Assembly (NCBI GenBank): GCA_963625685.1
Contig: CAVFTR010000014.1
Location: 1 to 46,369 of the forward strand
Length of the DNA: 46,369 nt
Direction of reading: 5' to 3'
Source of the DNA: F23-B02 sp963625685
GTDB lineage: Bacteria; Bacillota; Clostridia; Oscillospirales; Oscillospiraceae
Shown here: piece after piece, positions 38,771-46,369 of the stretch
How the letters are laid out: each line of letters begins with the position of its first letter
Position numbering within the stretch: position 1 is the stretch's first letter
The notes under the pieces: model-generated
What the model saw: only the letters and a program-made list of their open reading frames with translations
Database searches by the model: none
What the model was told of the DNA's origin: nothing
Program-made: the position numbers and the translations under genes

Positions 38771-39096
38771 TTCTTAAAGCAGGATTCGTCGTTTTCCCAG
38801 CCCTTGTCGACGAGCCAGTAGTGGTACTCGGTGTCGGCGGCGCTGAGCTCTTCCTCGCTGAGCTCAACGTCGCGGCTGCGCTCGTGCTTGAGCTGCCGCT
38901 CGTAATCGTACAGGTCCATGAGCGTGAAGCCCAGGCCCAGGTCCTCGGCGATGGGGATCAGCACGTCCTCGACGACCGCCTCGCGTATCTCCAGCGAGCC
39001 GGGATAGGCCAGCTCGGCCTGCTCGACTCTCTCGCGCAGCTCCGGGTCGCTGTCGTACCGCTGCAAAAATTTTATCACGTTCAGATTAAGGCTCAA
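38767..39096 (-). CDS. Small Nif11-like protein
   Basis: A 109-aa acidic protein. Residues 7-60 (IKFLQRYDSDPELRERVEQA ... EDLGLGFTLMDLYDYERQL) and the following ELSEEELSAAD have the spacing of the Nif11 domain, the leader region of one class of RiPP precursors. The usual GG cleavage site is missing. The tail, YHYWLVDKGWENDESCFKK, is short with one Cys and no core repeats, and no modification enzyme is nearby. A stand-alone Nif11-like protein is more likely than a precursor. TTG start fixed by AAAGGAG at 6 nt. It follows metG by 12 bp and should be cotranscribed. The stop is a TAG within short tandem repeats. Confidence 0.6.
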   Translation of the reverse strand: MSLNLNVIKFLQRYDSDPELRERVEQAELAYPGSLEIREAVVEDVLIPIAEDLGLGFTLMDLYDYERQLKHERSRDVELSEEELSAADTEYHYWLVDKGWENDESCFKK

Positions 39097-39108
39097 GTCG
39101 CGCTCCTT

Positions 39109-41052
39109 TCAGCACAGGCGGAAGCCGGCGGGGATGCTGTCGTCGAGCATCAGCAGGTGCAGCTCCTCCCTGCCCTCGTGCTCGTGCACGGCGGAGATGA
39201 GCATGCCGCAGGAGTCCTGACCCATCATCTTGCGGTTGGGCAGGTTGAGGATGGCGACGACGGTCTTGCCGACGAGCTGCTCGGGCTCGTAGAACTCGTG
39301 GATGCCGGAGAGGATCTGGCGCGGAGTGCCCGTGCCGTCGTCGAGCATGAACTTCAGCAGCTTCCCGCTCTTTTTGACCGCCTCGCAGGAGAGGACCTTG
39401 CACACGCGCATGTCGCACTTGGAAAAATCCTCGATGCTGACCTCCGGCTCGATGGGGTCAAACTGCGGCTTTGCCGGGGCGTTGAGCTTCTCGAGCTCGG
39501 CCAGGGCCTTGTCCATATCAAGGCGCGGGAAGAGCGTCTCGCCCTTGCGGACGGCAACATCCGCCGGCAGCGTGCCGAACACGGCCGCGCTGTCCCAGCT
39601 CGTGCATTTTTCGCATGCGCCGATCTGCGCGAAGGCCTTCTCGCAGCTTTCGGGGATGAAGGGCCTGAGCATGATGAGGCTTATGCGCAGGCACTCGAGC
39701 AGGTTGTACAGAACGCTCGCGAGGCGGGCTCTTTTGCTCTCGTCCTTTGCAAGCTGCCAGGGCGCGGTCTCGTCGATGTACTTGTTCGCGCGCTGGATGA
39801 GCCTGAAGGCCTCCTCGAGCGCAAGGTGCAGCTGGAGCTTGTCCATCTGCTGCTCGTACTTATCGCGGCTGGTCTTCGCAAGCTCGATGAGCTCGCGGTC
39901 GAGCTCGGCCGCCTCGCGCTCTGCCGGCAGGCTGCCGCCGAAATATTTTTCGACCATCGCCGTCGTGCGCGATACGAGGTTCCCGAGGTCGTTTGCAAGG
40001 TCGGTGTTTATCGTGGAGATGAGCAGCTCGTTTGAGAAATTGCCGTCCGAGCCGAAGGGGAAGGTGCGCAGCAGGAAGAATCTGAGCGCGTCCACGCCGA
40101 ACATATCGGCAAGCTTGTAGGGGTCGACGACGTTGCCCTTGGACTTGCTCATCTTGCCGCCGTCGATGACCAGCCAGCCGTGGCCGTAGACCTTCTTGGG
40201 CAGGGGCATCTCCATGCTCATGAGCATGGCCGGCCAGATGATGGAGTGGAAGCGGACGATCTCCTTGCCGACGACGTGAACGTCCGCCGGCCAGTATTTA
40301 TCGTAATCGTCGTACCTGTCGTTGAGGAAGCCGAGCGCCGTGGGGTAGTTGAACAGCGCGTCGACCCAGACGTATACGACGTGGCCGGGGTCGAAATCGA
40401 CGGGGACGCCCCAGGAGAAACTCGTGCGCGATACGCACAGGTCCTCAAGGCCCGGCTTTATGAAGTTGTTTATCATCTCGTTGACGCGGGACGCGGGCTC
40501 GAGGAAGGTGCCGGTCTCCAGCAGCTCCTGAACGGGCTTTGCGTACTTGCTCAGGCGGAAGAAATACGCCTCCTCCTCGGCGTAATGCACCTCGCGGCCG
40601 CAGTCGGGGCACTTGCCGTCCTTGAGCTGGCTCTCGGTCCAGAAGCTCTCGCAGGGGGTGCAGTACATGCCCTTATACGCGCCCTTGTAGATATCGCCCT
40701 TGTCGTACATCTTCCTGAAGATGCGCTGGACGGCCTGGACGTGGTAGTCGTCGGTCGTGCGGATGAAGCGGTCGTTGGAGATGTTCATGAGCTTCCACAG
40801 GTCGGTGATGCCGCCGGGGCCCTCGACTATCCTGTCGACGAACTCCTTGGGCGAAAGGCCCGCGGCCTTTGCCTTTTCCTCGATCTTCTGGCCGTGCTCG
40901 TCGGTGCCGGTCAGAAACATCACGTCATAGCCGCACATCCTCTTGTAGCGCGCGATGGCGTCGGTCGCGACGGTGCAGTAGGTGTGGCCTATGTGCAGCT
41001 TGTCCGAGGGGTAATAGATAGGCGTTGTGATAAAAAACTTTCCCTTTTCCAT
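39109..41052 (-). CDS. metG: Methionine--tRNA ligase
   Basis: A 647-aa cytoplasmic class Ia synthetase that charges tRNA-Met. The HIGH motif is HIGHTYC (about residues 20-26), the zinc knuckle comprises CTPCESFW and CPDCG (about 128-150), and KMSKS lies in GGKMSKSKGNVVDP (about 300). A C-terminal EMAP/Trbp111-like tRNA-binding domain (about 550-647, CDMRVCKVLSCEAVKKSGKL ... NLPNRKMMGQDS) supports dimerisation and tRNA affinity. The start at 41052 with GGAGAG upstream gives the normal N-terminus, and the frame to 41157 runs into the VanW gene. 17 bp after vanW and 12 bp before the small Nif11-like gene. Confidence 0.95.
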   Translation of the reverse strand: MEKGKFFITTPIYYPSDKLHIGHTYCTVATDAIARYKRMCGYDVMFLTGTDEHGQKIEEKAKAAGLSPKEFVDRIVEGPGGITDLWKLMNISNDRFIRTTDDYHVQAVQRIFRKMYDKGDIYKGAYKGMYCTPCESFWTESQLKDGKCPDCGREVHYAEEEAYFFRLSKYAKPVQELLETGTFLEPASRVNEMINNFIKPGLEDLCVSRTSFSWGVPVDFDPGHVVYVWVDALFNYPTALGFLNDRYDDYDKYWPADVHVVGKEIVRFHSIIWPAMLMSMEMPLPKKVYGHGWLVIDGGKMSKSKGNVVDPYKLADMFGVDALRFFLLRTFPFGSDGNFSNELLISTINTDLANDLGNLVSRTTAMVEKYFGGSLPAEREAAELDRELIELAKTSRDKYEQQMDKLQLHLALEEAFRLIQRANKYIDETAPWQLAKDESKRARLASVLYNLLECLRISLIMLRPFIPESCEKAFAQIGACEKCTSWDSAAVFGTLPADVAVRKGETLFPRLDMDKALAELEKLNAPAKPQFDPIEPEVSIEDFSKCDMRVCKVLSCEAVKKSGKLLKFMLDDGTGTPRQILSGIHEFYEPEQLVGKTVVAILNLPNRKMMGQDSCGMLISAVHEHEGREELHLLMLDDSIPAGFRLC

Positions 41053-41069
41053 TGGTATCTCTCCATTCA

Positions 41070-42698
41070 TTAAGGATCTTGTGATTCTGCCGGCGCGGGA
41101 GCCTCTTCCGGAGCGCTCGTTTCCTCGGGGGTCGGGGTGGGCGACGGGGTCGGCCACTGTATGTTCTCGGGGTGATAGTGGTAGTAGCTGCTCGCTTCCT
41201 TGGTGCGGCTTATGAGATTGTCGTCCTTATCGTAAACGCAGCGGTAGGTCACGGCTCCCGTGCCTATCGCGACGCTCGGATACGTCGTATCGTACACCGT
41301 CCACGCCGAATAGTCCATCTTGACATAGCTTCCGTCGACGTCGGTGCCCCATATCTCTATCGTGAGCTGCCGGTTTTCGCATTTGGTCACGATCTTTACC
41401 GGGAACTCGCGGTTGTTTTTGAATTTGAACTCCGGGCCGCCCCAGCTGACCGTCGCGTCCAGTCCCCAGGGGACATAGGACACGGCGAAGCCGTGCTCGT
41501 CGCGCGCGACTATCTCGAGATTCGCGTACAGCGCCGCGCAGTAGAGCGTCGAGGAGGTCTGGCATATGCCGCCGCCTATCTCCTGCACGACCTTGCCGCC
41601 GGCGTAGGCTCCCGCGGACTTGAAGCCCGCCTCGGCCGTGCGCTTGCCGACGACCGTGTTGTACGAAAACGTCTCGCCCGGATTAAGAACATATCCGTTG
41701 AGCTTTTTCGCCGAGAGCTCGACGTTCGTGGCCCTGTTCTCGGTGCTCGAGGCATAGCCCGTCGTCATGGAGCCGAGCTTGTCGGCAAAGAGCATGCTGT
41801 CAAGCTGCTCCTGCGTGTACCTCGGCTGAGTAACCGTGAGCGGTATCTTCACCGTTTCGCCGTTTTCGGCCTCGTCCCAGAGCTTTTTTGCCTCATCGGC
41901 GTCAAATTCGATGCCGACGCGGCTCTCGGTGGCCTTCTGCGTCTCGGGGTCGTAGCTCGAGTCGAGCACCTCGGCGCAGAGCTCCTCGTGCAGCCTGTCG
42001 AGATCGGGCTCTGACGACCCGGAGGCCGCGGCCTCATAGCTCACGCCGCCGCCGCCCTGCGCGAAGGCCTTTATTATCATATCGCAGAGCTTATCTTTGT
42101 CGATATCCGCCGTGTCCGCGCCCTTTATCAGCTTCAAGACCGCGTTTTCCGTATCGAGCTCGTAGCCCTTGCCCATGCGCTCGCCGTAGTCGGAAAGCGC
42201 CTTGTCCACGGCGGCCGACACGCCCTCGGCGTTTGCCTCCCGCATGATATCGCTCTGCGAGACAGCGCCCGTTATACATTTAAAATAACACGCAAGGTCC
42301 TGTATTATGCTGCCCGAGTGGCCGTAGTCGTAGGCCGCCTGCGCGGCCTCCGCGCAGCTGAGCTCAAGTCCGGCCTCGGCGGCCGTGACGGTGAACTCAT
42401 ACTCGCCCGGGAGCGTGACGGCGACAGAGCCCGCGTCCGCGCTCCAGTCGGCCTTTTCAAGCGCCGCCGTCGCCTCCGCAACGGTCATATCGCCTATCGG
42501 AACGCCGCCGAGCGTCATATTCGGGTGTATCTTATCCGAGCGCCCCGCGAGATATCCCCCGCCGAGCGCGGCGGCCGCGATGATGACGGCGGCTATCATG
42601 ACAAGCGCCAGCGCGCGCTTTGCGCCGCCGCTTTTTTTCTCCTTTACCCGCTCCGTTTTTGTCTCTTTCTTCGGAGCCTCGTGCTTACCCTTTGCCAT
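41070..42698 (-). CDS. VanW/YoaR-family membrane-anchored protein with peptidoglycan-binding domain
   Basis: 542 aa. A Lys-rich cytoplasmic tail (1-27) and one TM (about 28-52) are followed by an extracellular PG_binding_4-type region (about 55-310) and a VanW domain (about 330-460). Landmarks are LNGYVLNPGETFSYNTVVG and VQEIGGGICQTSSTLYCAAL, the hallmark of YoaR/VanW proteins. It ends in a Pro/Thr/Glu-rich tail (PTPSPTPTPEE). The family is linked to cell wall biology, and the first members were found in vancomycin-resistance clusters, but the activity is unknown. No resistance genes are near. ATG with GAGGAGG. It lies 13 bp after hemW and 17 bp before metG in one operon. Confidence 0.88.
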   Translation of the reverse strand: MAKGKHEAPKKETKTERVKEKKSGGAKRALALVMIAAVIIAAAALGGGYLAGRSDKIHPNMTLGGVPIGDMTVAEATAALEKADWSADAGSVAVTLPGEYEFTVTAAEAGLELSCAEAAQAAYDYGHSGSIIQDLACYFKCITGAVSQSDIMREANAEGVSAAVDKALSDYGERMGKGYELDTENAVLKLIKGADTADIDKDKLCDMIIKAFAQGGGGVSYEAAASGSSEPDLDRLHEELCAEVLDSSYDPETQKATESRVGIEFDADEAKKLWDEAENGETVKIPLTVTQPRYTQEQLDSMLFADKLGSMTTGYASSTENRATNVELSAKKLNGYVLNPGETFSYNTVVGKRTAEAGFKSAGAYAGGKVVQEIGGGICQTSSTLYCAALYANLEIVARDEHGFAVSYVPWGLDATVSWGGPEFKFKNNREFPVKIVTKCENRQLTIEIWGTDVDGSYVKMDYSAWTVYDTTYPSVAIGTGAVTYRCVYDKDDNLISRTKEASSYYHYHPENIQWPTPSPTPTPEETSAPEEAPAPAESQDP

Positions 42699-42711
42699 GT
42701 GGAGCCTCCTC

Positions 42712-43968
42712 TCAGCTCATTTTATCCCGATAAACGGAGGTGAAGCGCTCGTATTCTCCCTGCGGGAGCTCCTGCTTCTTTTCATTGCGTATCGCGTCGC
42801 GCATCCAGGGGTTGTTCTCCACCTTTGCGCCGGTCTGGGCCTCCAGAACGGCGTTTATGAGAATGTTCGAGATGAGAAAGCCCGACGGAGTGAGCCGCCA
42901 GCGCTCGCCATCTCTTTCCGCCCAGCCCTTGCGCTCGAACAGCTCGAAGGTCTCCTCGATGGGGGCCCAGTCGCTGCGGTATATCCTGTGGTATTCCCTT
43001 TCGGATATGCCGTGCGTCGTGCGCATGCCGAGCATGAGATATTCCGTGGCCCTCTGTATCGGCACTATCTTCTCGTACTCGTCGATTATCATGCTGTCGC
43101 CCACGACGGCCGAGACGTATTTGTCGAGGTCGCGCACATAGCTGTACCTCACGCCGCCGACGCAGGAGTGCGCGCCCGGGCCGAAGCCCATGTAGTCGTC
43201 CAGCCGCCAGTATTTCAGGTTGTGCCGCGACTCGAAGCCCCGGACGGCGAAGTTTGATATCTCGTACTGCTCAAGGCCGAAGTGCCCCAGGGTGTCGACC
43301 GTGTACAGGTACATGTCGGCCTGCTCGTCCTCGTCCGGGATGAGCGGCGAGCCGAGGTAGCTGCGGTACATGGGCGTGCCCTCCTCGAGCTTGAGCCCGT
43401 AGCAGGAAAGATGCTCCGGATGCAGCTCCAGCGCCCGCGAGAGCGTCTCGGCCCAGTCGCCGCGCGTCTGGCTCGGCAGGCCGTAGATGAGGTCGAGGCT
43501 CACGTTTTCAAAGCCGGCCGCGCGCGCCGTGTCGACGGCTATCTGCGCCTGGCGGAAGTTGTGCCGCCGGCCGATTATCTTCAAAATGTCGTTGTTTGCC
43601 GACTGCACGCCGACGGAGAGCCTGTTGACCCCCTCCGCGCGCAGGAGCTTGAGCTCGTCGAGCCGCGTCGTGTCGGGGTTTACCTCGACCGTTATCTCCG
43701 AGTCGAGGCGCAGGTTTCCCATGCGCTTGAGCTCGTCGAGTATCTCGACGATGCGCTTTGCGCCGTAGCAGCTGGGCGTGCCGCCGCCGATATAGACGCT
43801 GTCTATCTCGTAGCTGCTCATGGCCTCGGCCGACTCGCTTATGTGCGACAGAAGCGCCGACTGATAGTCGGGCATGCGCTGCCTGCCGCCCGCGATCGAG
43901 TAGAAATCGCAGTAGCTGCATTTTGACACGCAGAACGGTATGTGAATGTAAATACCAAGTTTATCCAT
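42712..43968 (-). CDS. hemW: HemW-type radical SAM heme chaperone (coproporphyrinogen oxidase-like)
   Basis: A 418-aa radical SAM protein. The 4Fe-4S motif CxxxCxxC is C13, C17 and C20 in PFCVSKCSYCDFYS. The residue pattern after it (C-D-F) is that of HemW rather than true HemN, which has a fourth nearby cysteine. Further marks: YIGGGTPS (about 60-67), EVNPDTT, and a HemN C-terminal domain with MGFGPGAHS and YLMLGMRTTHGIS. HemW carries heme to respiratory enzymes; it does not make it. Length is slightly above the usual 380. The ribosome site (GCTGAGAGC) is weak. First gene of the operon with vanW and metG. Confidence 0.88.
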   Translation of the reverse strand: MDKLGIYIHIPFCVSKCSYCDFYSIAGGRQRMPDYQSALLSHISESAEAMSSYEIDSVYIGGGTPSCYGAKRIVEILDELKRMGNLRLDSEITVEVNPDTTRLDELKLLRAEGVNRLSVGVQSANNDILKIIGRRHNFRQAQIAVDTARAAGFENVSLDLIYGLPSQTRGDWAETLSRALELHPEHLSCYGLKLEEGTPMYRSYLGSPLIPDEDEQADMYLYTVDTLGHFGLEQYEISNFAVRGFESRHNLKYWRLDDYMGFGPGAHSCVGGVRYSYVRDLDKYVSAVVGDSMIIDEYEKIVPIQRATEYLMLGMRTTHGISEREYHRIYRSDWAPIEETFELFERKGWAERDGERWRLTPSGFLISNILINAVLEAQTGAKVENNPWMRDAIRNEKKQELPQGEYERFTSVYRDKMS

Positions 43969-43998
43969 GCTCTCAGCGGCGTCTTTGCGCCATCCTTA

Positions 43999-44235
43999 AT
44001 ACGTTTTTGCGTCAGCCCGACCGGCAGAAAGGCTGATGGCTGATAGCTATATGTGTGCGGCTTTGCCGCACTGATTGAATCAGCAGCCCCTCAGTCATTG
44101 CTGACGCAATGCCAGCTCCCCTTACACAGGGGAGCCAATGGGGTGCGCTGCACAAACATTGCCTTGCACTCACGGGACGCGAAACGTTCTTATTTCAGCC
44201 GGCAGCTTCCGGTCGGGACACCGCAATCACCGTAC
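43999..44235. repeat. Composite dispersed repeat region upstream of hemW
   Basis: GCGTCAGCCCGACCGG (44009-44024) is the exact complement of 38589-38604. The block around CAGCTCCCCTTACACAGGGG (near 44112) recurs near 38480. CTTCCGGTCGGGACACCGCAAT (near 44207) is a diverged third version of the first. Several short hairpins, including GTGCGGCTTTGCCGCAC, are present. There is no gene in this 288-bp gap. Confidence 0.6.
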
Positions 44236-44256
44236 AGGTACAGACTTAATGCGCCA

Positions 44257-46179
44257 TCAGAAAAGTGAGCAGACGAGCTCGGCGTAGGCGGTGGGGTCCT
44301 CGATCTCGACGCCGGCGATGAGCTCGGACTGGGCGTAGAGTATCTTCGACAGGGCCGCCGCTCTGTCCTTATCGCCCTCGTCGAAGGCCTTCTTTATCGC
44401 AAGGCAGGCCGGATGAGCGGCGTTGAGCTCGAGCACGCGGTCGGCGCGCAGCTTGCGCATCTCCTCGCTGGGGCCGTTGCGGAAGTATTTCTCCATCTCC
44501 AGCGTGAAGCCGCCGGTCGAGGTCAGGCAGCAGGACGAGGACACGAGCTTGCTCGAGAAGGTGACCTGCTTGAGCTTCTCGTCGCCGACGCTCTCGCGCA
44601 TGAAGTCGAGCAGCTCCCTGTTCTCGACGACCTTCTCCTCGGCCGCCTTCTTCTCCTCGTCGGTCTGGAAGCCGAGGTCCTCGGTCAGGACGTTCACGAA
44701 GCTCTTGCCCTCGTACACGCGCAGCTGTGAGAGCACGGTCTCGTCGATGGGGTGGTCGAGGTAGAGTATCTCATAGCCGCGGGAGCGGACCTCCTCGCAC
44801 TGGGGCAGCGCCATCGCGTGCTTTACGGTGTCGGCCGAGGCGTAGTATATCGCCTTCTGGCTCTCGGGCATCGCGTCGACATACTCCTTGAGCGAGCGCA
44901 TGCTCTCCTCGGAGGTGTAGAATATCAGCAGCTCCTTGAGGAAATCGGTGTAGCGGCCGTACTCGTCGCAGACGCCGCACTTGATGTGTATGCCGAAGTT
45001 TTTCCAGAAGGTCTCGTACTTCGGGCGGTCCTCGCGCATCATTTTTTCAAGCTCGGCCTTGATCTTCTTTTCGAGGTTCTGGCCGATGACCTTGAGCTGG
45101 CGGTTGTGCTGGAGCACCTCGCGGGATATATTCAGGCTCAGGTCGGGGGAATCGACGATGCCGCGCACGAACTCAAAGTAATCGTGCAGCAGCTTGTCGC
45201 AGTTTTCCATGATCAGCACGCCGTTGCAGTAGAGCTTGACGCCTCTTTTCGTCGCGCCGGATATCGCGTTGTCGATATCCTTGCCGGGGATGAACAGCAT
45301 CGCCTTGTACGCGACGACGCCCTCGGCGTTTATTCTCAGCACCGCGGCGGGGTCTGCCTGATCGCGGTTTGTCTCCTTGTACCACTCGACGCACTCCTCG
45401 TCGGTGACCTCGGTCTTGGCGCGCTGCCAGATAGGCACCATGGAGTTGACCGTCTCGGGCGCCGTGACGTTCACGGTGTGCATGACGGGCTTGCCGTCGG
45501 CGTCCTCCTCGCCGGTGGGCTGCTGCTCCTGATGGGTGATGTCCATGACGATGGGCCAGCGGACATAGTCGGAGTATTTCTTCACCAGCGCCTTGAGCTT
45601 CCATATCTCGAGGAAGGAGCCGTAGATCTCCTCGTCGGTGTCCTCCTTTATATGCATGATGACGTCGGTGCCGGGCCTGTACTTTTCGCACTCGGCGACG
45701 GTGTAGCCGTCCGCGCCGCTGCTCTCCCATCTGACGCCCTTTTCCTCGCCGTATTTTTTCGTTATGACGGTGACCTTGTCGGAGACCATGAAGGCCGAGT
45801 AAAAGCCCACGCCGAACTGGCCGATGATGGATATATCGTCTTTTTCCGCCTCCTCGGCGCTCATATCGTTTTTGAATTTGAACGAGCCGCTCTTTGCGAT
45901 GACGCCGAGGTTCTTCTCGGCCTCGTCCATGCTCATGCCGACGCCGTTGTCGGACACGGTGATCGTGCGCGCGTCCTTGTCGACGGTGATGCGTATGCGG
46001 TAGTCGCTTCTCTCGAGGCCGACCTTGTCGTCGGTCAGCGAGATGTAGCACAGCTTGTCAATCGCGTCGGACGCGTTGGAGATGATCTCTCTGAGGAATA
46101 TCTCCTTGTTTGTGTAGATAGAGTTGATCATGAGATCAAGCAGACGCTTGCTCTCGGCCTTGAATTGCTTTTTTCCCAT
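44257..46179 (-). CDS. htpG: Molecular chaperone HtpG (HSP90 family)
   Basis: A 640-aa cytoplasmic ATP-dependent chaperone. GHKL ATPase motifs in the N-terminal domain are EIISNASDAIDKL (31-43), SDNGVGM (about 77-83) and IGQFGVGFYSAFMV (about 120-133). The middle domain includes LFIPGK and NISREVLQHNR with the catalytic Arg. The C-terminal dimerisation domain ends without the eukaryotic MEEVD. Length fits HtpG. ATG with GGAGGTT at 7 nt. Monocistronic, under its own promoter at 46241-46268; no CIRCE element (TTAGCACTC-N9-GAGTGCTAA) was found upstream. Confidence 0.96.
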   Translation of the reverse strand: MGKKQFKAESKRLLDLMINSIYTNKEIFLREIISNASDAIDKLCYISLTDDKVGLERSDYRIRITVDKDARTITVSDNGVGMSMDEAEKNLGVIAKSGSFKFKNDMSAEEAEKDDISIIGQFGVGFYSAFMVSDKVTVITKKYGEEKGVRWESSGADGYTVAECEKYRPGTDVIMHIKEDTDEEIYGSFLEIWKLKALVKKYSDYVRWPIVMDITHQEQQPTGEEDADGKPVMHTVNVTAPETVNSMVPIWQRAKTEVTDEECVEWYKETNRDQADPAAVLRINAEGVVAYKAMLFIPGKDIDNAISGATKRGVKLYCNGVLIMENCDKLLHDYFEFVRGIVDSPDLSLNISREVLQHNRQLKVIGQNLEKKIKAELEKMMREDRPKYETFWKNFGIHIKCGVCDEYGRYTDFLKELLIFYTSEESMRSLKEYVDAMPESQKAIYYASADTVKHAMALPQCEEVRSRGYEILYLDHPIDETVLSQLRVYEGKSFVNVLTEDLGFQTDEEKKAAEEKVVENRELLDFMRESVGDEKLKQVTFSSKLVSSSCCLTSTGGFTLEMEKYFRNGPSEEMRKLRADRVLELNAAHPACLAIKKAFDEGDKDRAAALSKILYAQSELIAGVEIEDPTAYAELVCSLF

Positions 46180-46240
46180 TTCCTAACCTCCGTTTACCTT
46201 ACGGGAGCCCTCGCGCAGCAAGGGCAAATTATAATATTTT

Positions 46241-46268
46241 ATTATAACACAGTATTGTCATTTTTCAA
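46241..46268 (-). promoter_or_regulatory. htpG promoter
   Basis: TTGAAA (46263-46268) and TATAAT (46241-46246) at 16-bp spacing on the minus strand. A second TATTATAAT lies a few bases further downstream. Confidence 0.7.
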
Positions 46269-46335
46269 GCCTTTTAGAGGCGCAGCGGGGCGCTCCCGAC
46301 GTATAGTTTTTGGCGCGGATGTAATAATTAATAAC

Positions 46336-46369
46336 ACCTCATCAGTCACCTTCGGTGACAGCTTCCCCT
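46336..46369. repeat. Partial dispersed intergenic repeat at window edge
   Basis: CACCTCATCAGTCACCTTCG continues to GGTGACAGCTTCCCCT and is cut off by the end of the window. It is the beginning of the same type of element as 38640-38710 read in reverse. Confidence 0.6.

Noticed and set aside
38767..39096. RiPP precursor peptide
   Set aside because: There is no GG or other leader cleavage site, no Cys/Ser/Thr-rich core and no modification or export gene in the neighbourhood.
41070..42698. Vancomycin resistance determinant
   Set aside because: VanW-domain proteins are common in Clostridia outside resistance clusters, and no vanHAX-type gene is nearby.

Overview
The window looks like a chromosomal segment of a GC-rich anaerobic Bacillota, most likely a gut Clostridia of the Oscillospirales type. 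The support is indirect. Starts are preceded by AGGAGG-type ribosome sites and several are GTG or TTG. Promoters are consensus sigma-A. A lysine riboswitch, PrsW-type and VanW/YoaR-type proteins and HemW are present, and long antisense open frames reflect high GC. No rRNA, tRNA, CRISPR array or transposase was found.

Region 1 (82-15155, all minus strand) is mainly two paralogous catabolic modules in tandem. Each starts with a PucR-type regulator and continues with a DUF917 (S-methyl-thiohydantoin-desulfurase-like) enzyme, an NCS1 nucleobase/hydantoin-type permease and an M20C (PepD-type) dipeptidase. Module A (8802-689) also carries an Asp/Glu/hydantoin racemase-like protein and a long tryptophanase/tyrosine phenol-lyase-like enzyme. 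Module B (15155-8982) lacks both. An identical 46-bp promoter/operator, with an 11-bp palindrome between -35 and -10, lies upstream of both regulators. Substrate uptake, ring chemistry, racemisation, amide hydrolysis and beta-elimination are a plausible order of events, but the substrate is unknown. A ClbS/DfsB-like protein lies downstream. A 274-bp MITE-like element made of stacked hairpins sits in module B.

Region 2 (15506-21653, plus strand) holds one secreted protein of unknown function and an argC-argJ-argB-argD arginine operon. The operon has a sigma-A promoter and two candidate ArgR/AhrC boxes. It ends at a 17-bp bidirectional terminator.

Region 3 (36220-21701, minus strand) is a 14.5-kb, tightly packed eight-gene operon that I do not recognise as a described system. 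In transcription order it encodes a 7-TM protein, a PrsW-like intramembrane metalloprotease, and six exported or membrane-anchored proteins of 431, 742, 744, 489, 1532 and 436 aa. Four of the six share a repeat resembling the MABP/beta-prism motif (GG..IYLYY, then AITDI). Three share a co-linear multi-domain plan with a new-looking FTPIP...NGD..R.W.ALY domain. This is the best candidate for a novel system here.

Region 4 (36430-46369, minus strand) is mostly household. It holds an NhaC-family transporter behind a lysine riboswitch (a LysW-like lysine transporter is inferred), then the operon hemW-vanW-metG-small Nif11-like gene, then htpG. The gaps at 37957-38766 and 43969-44256 and the right end of the window carry dispersed intergenic repeats.
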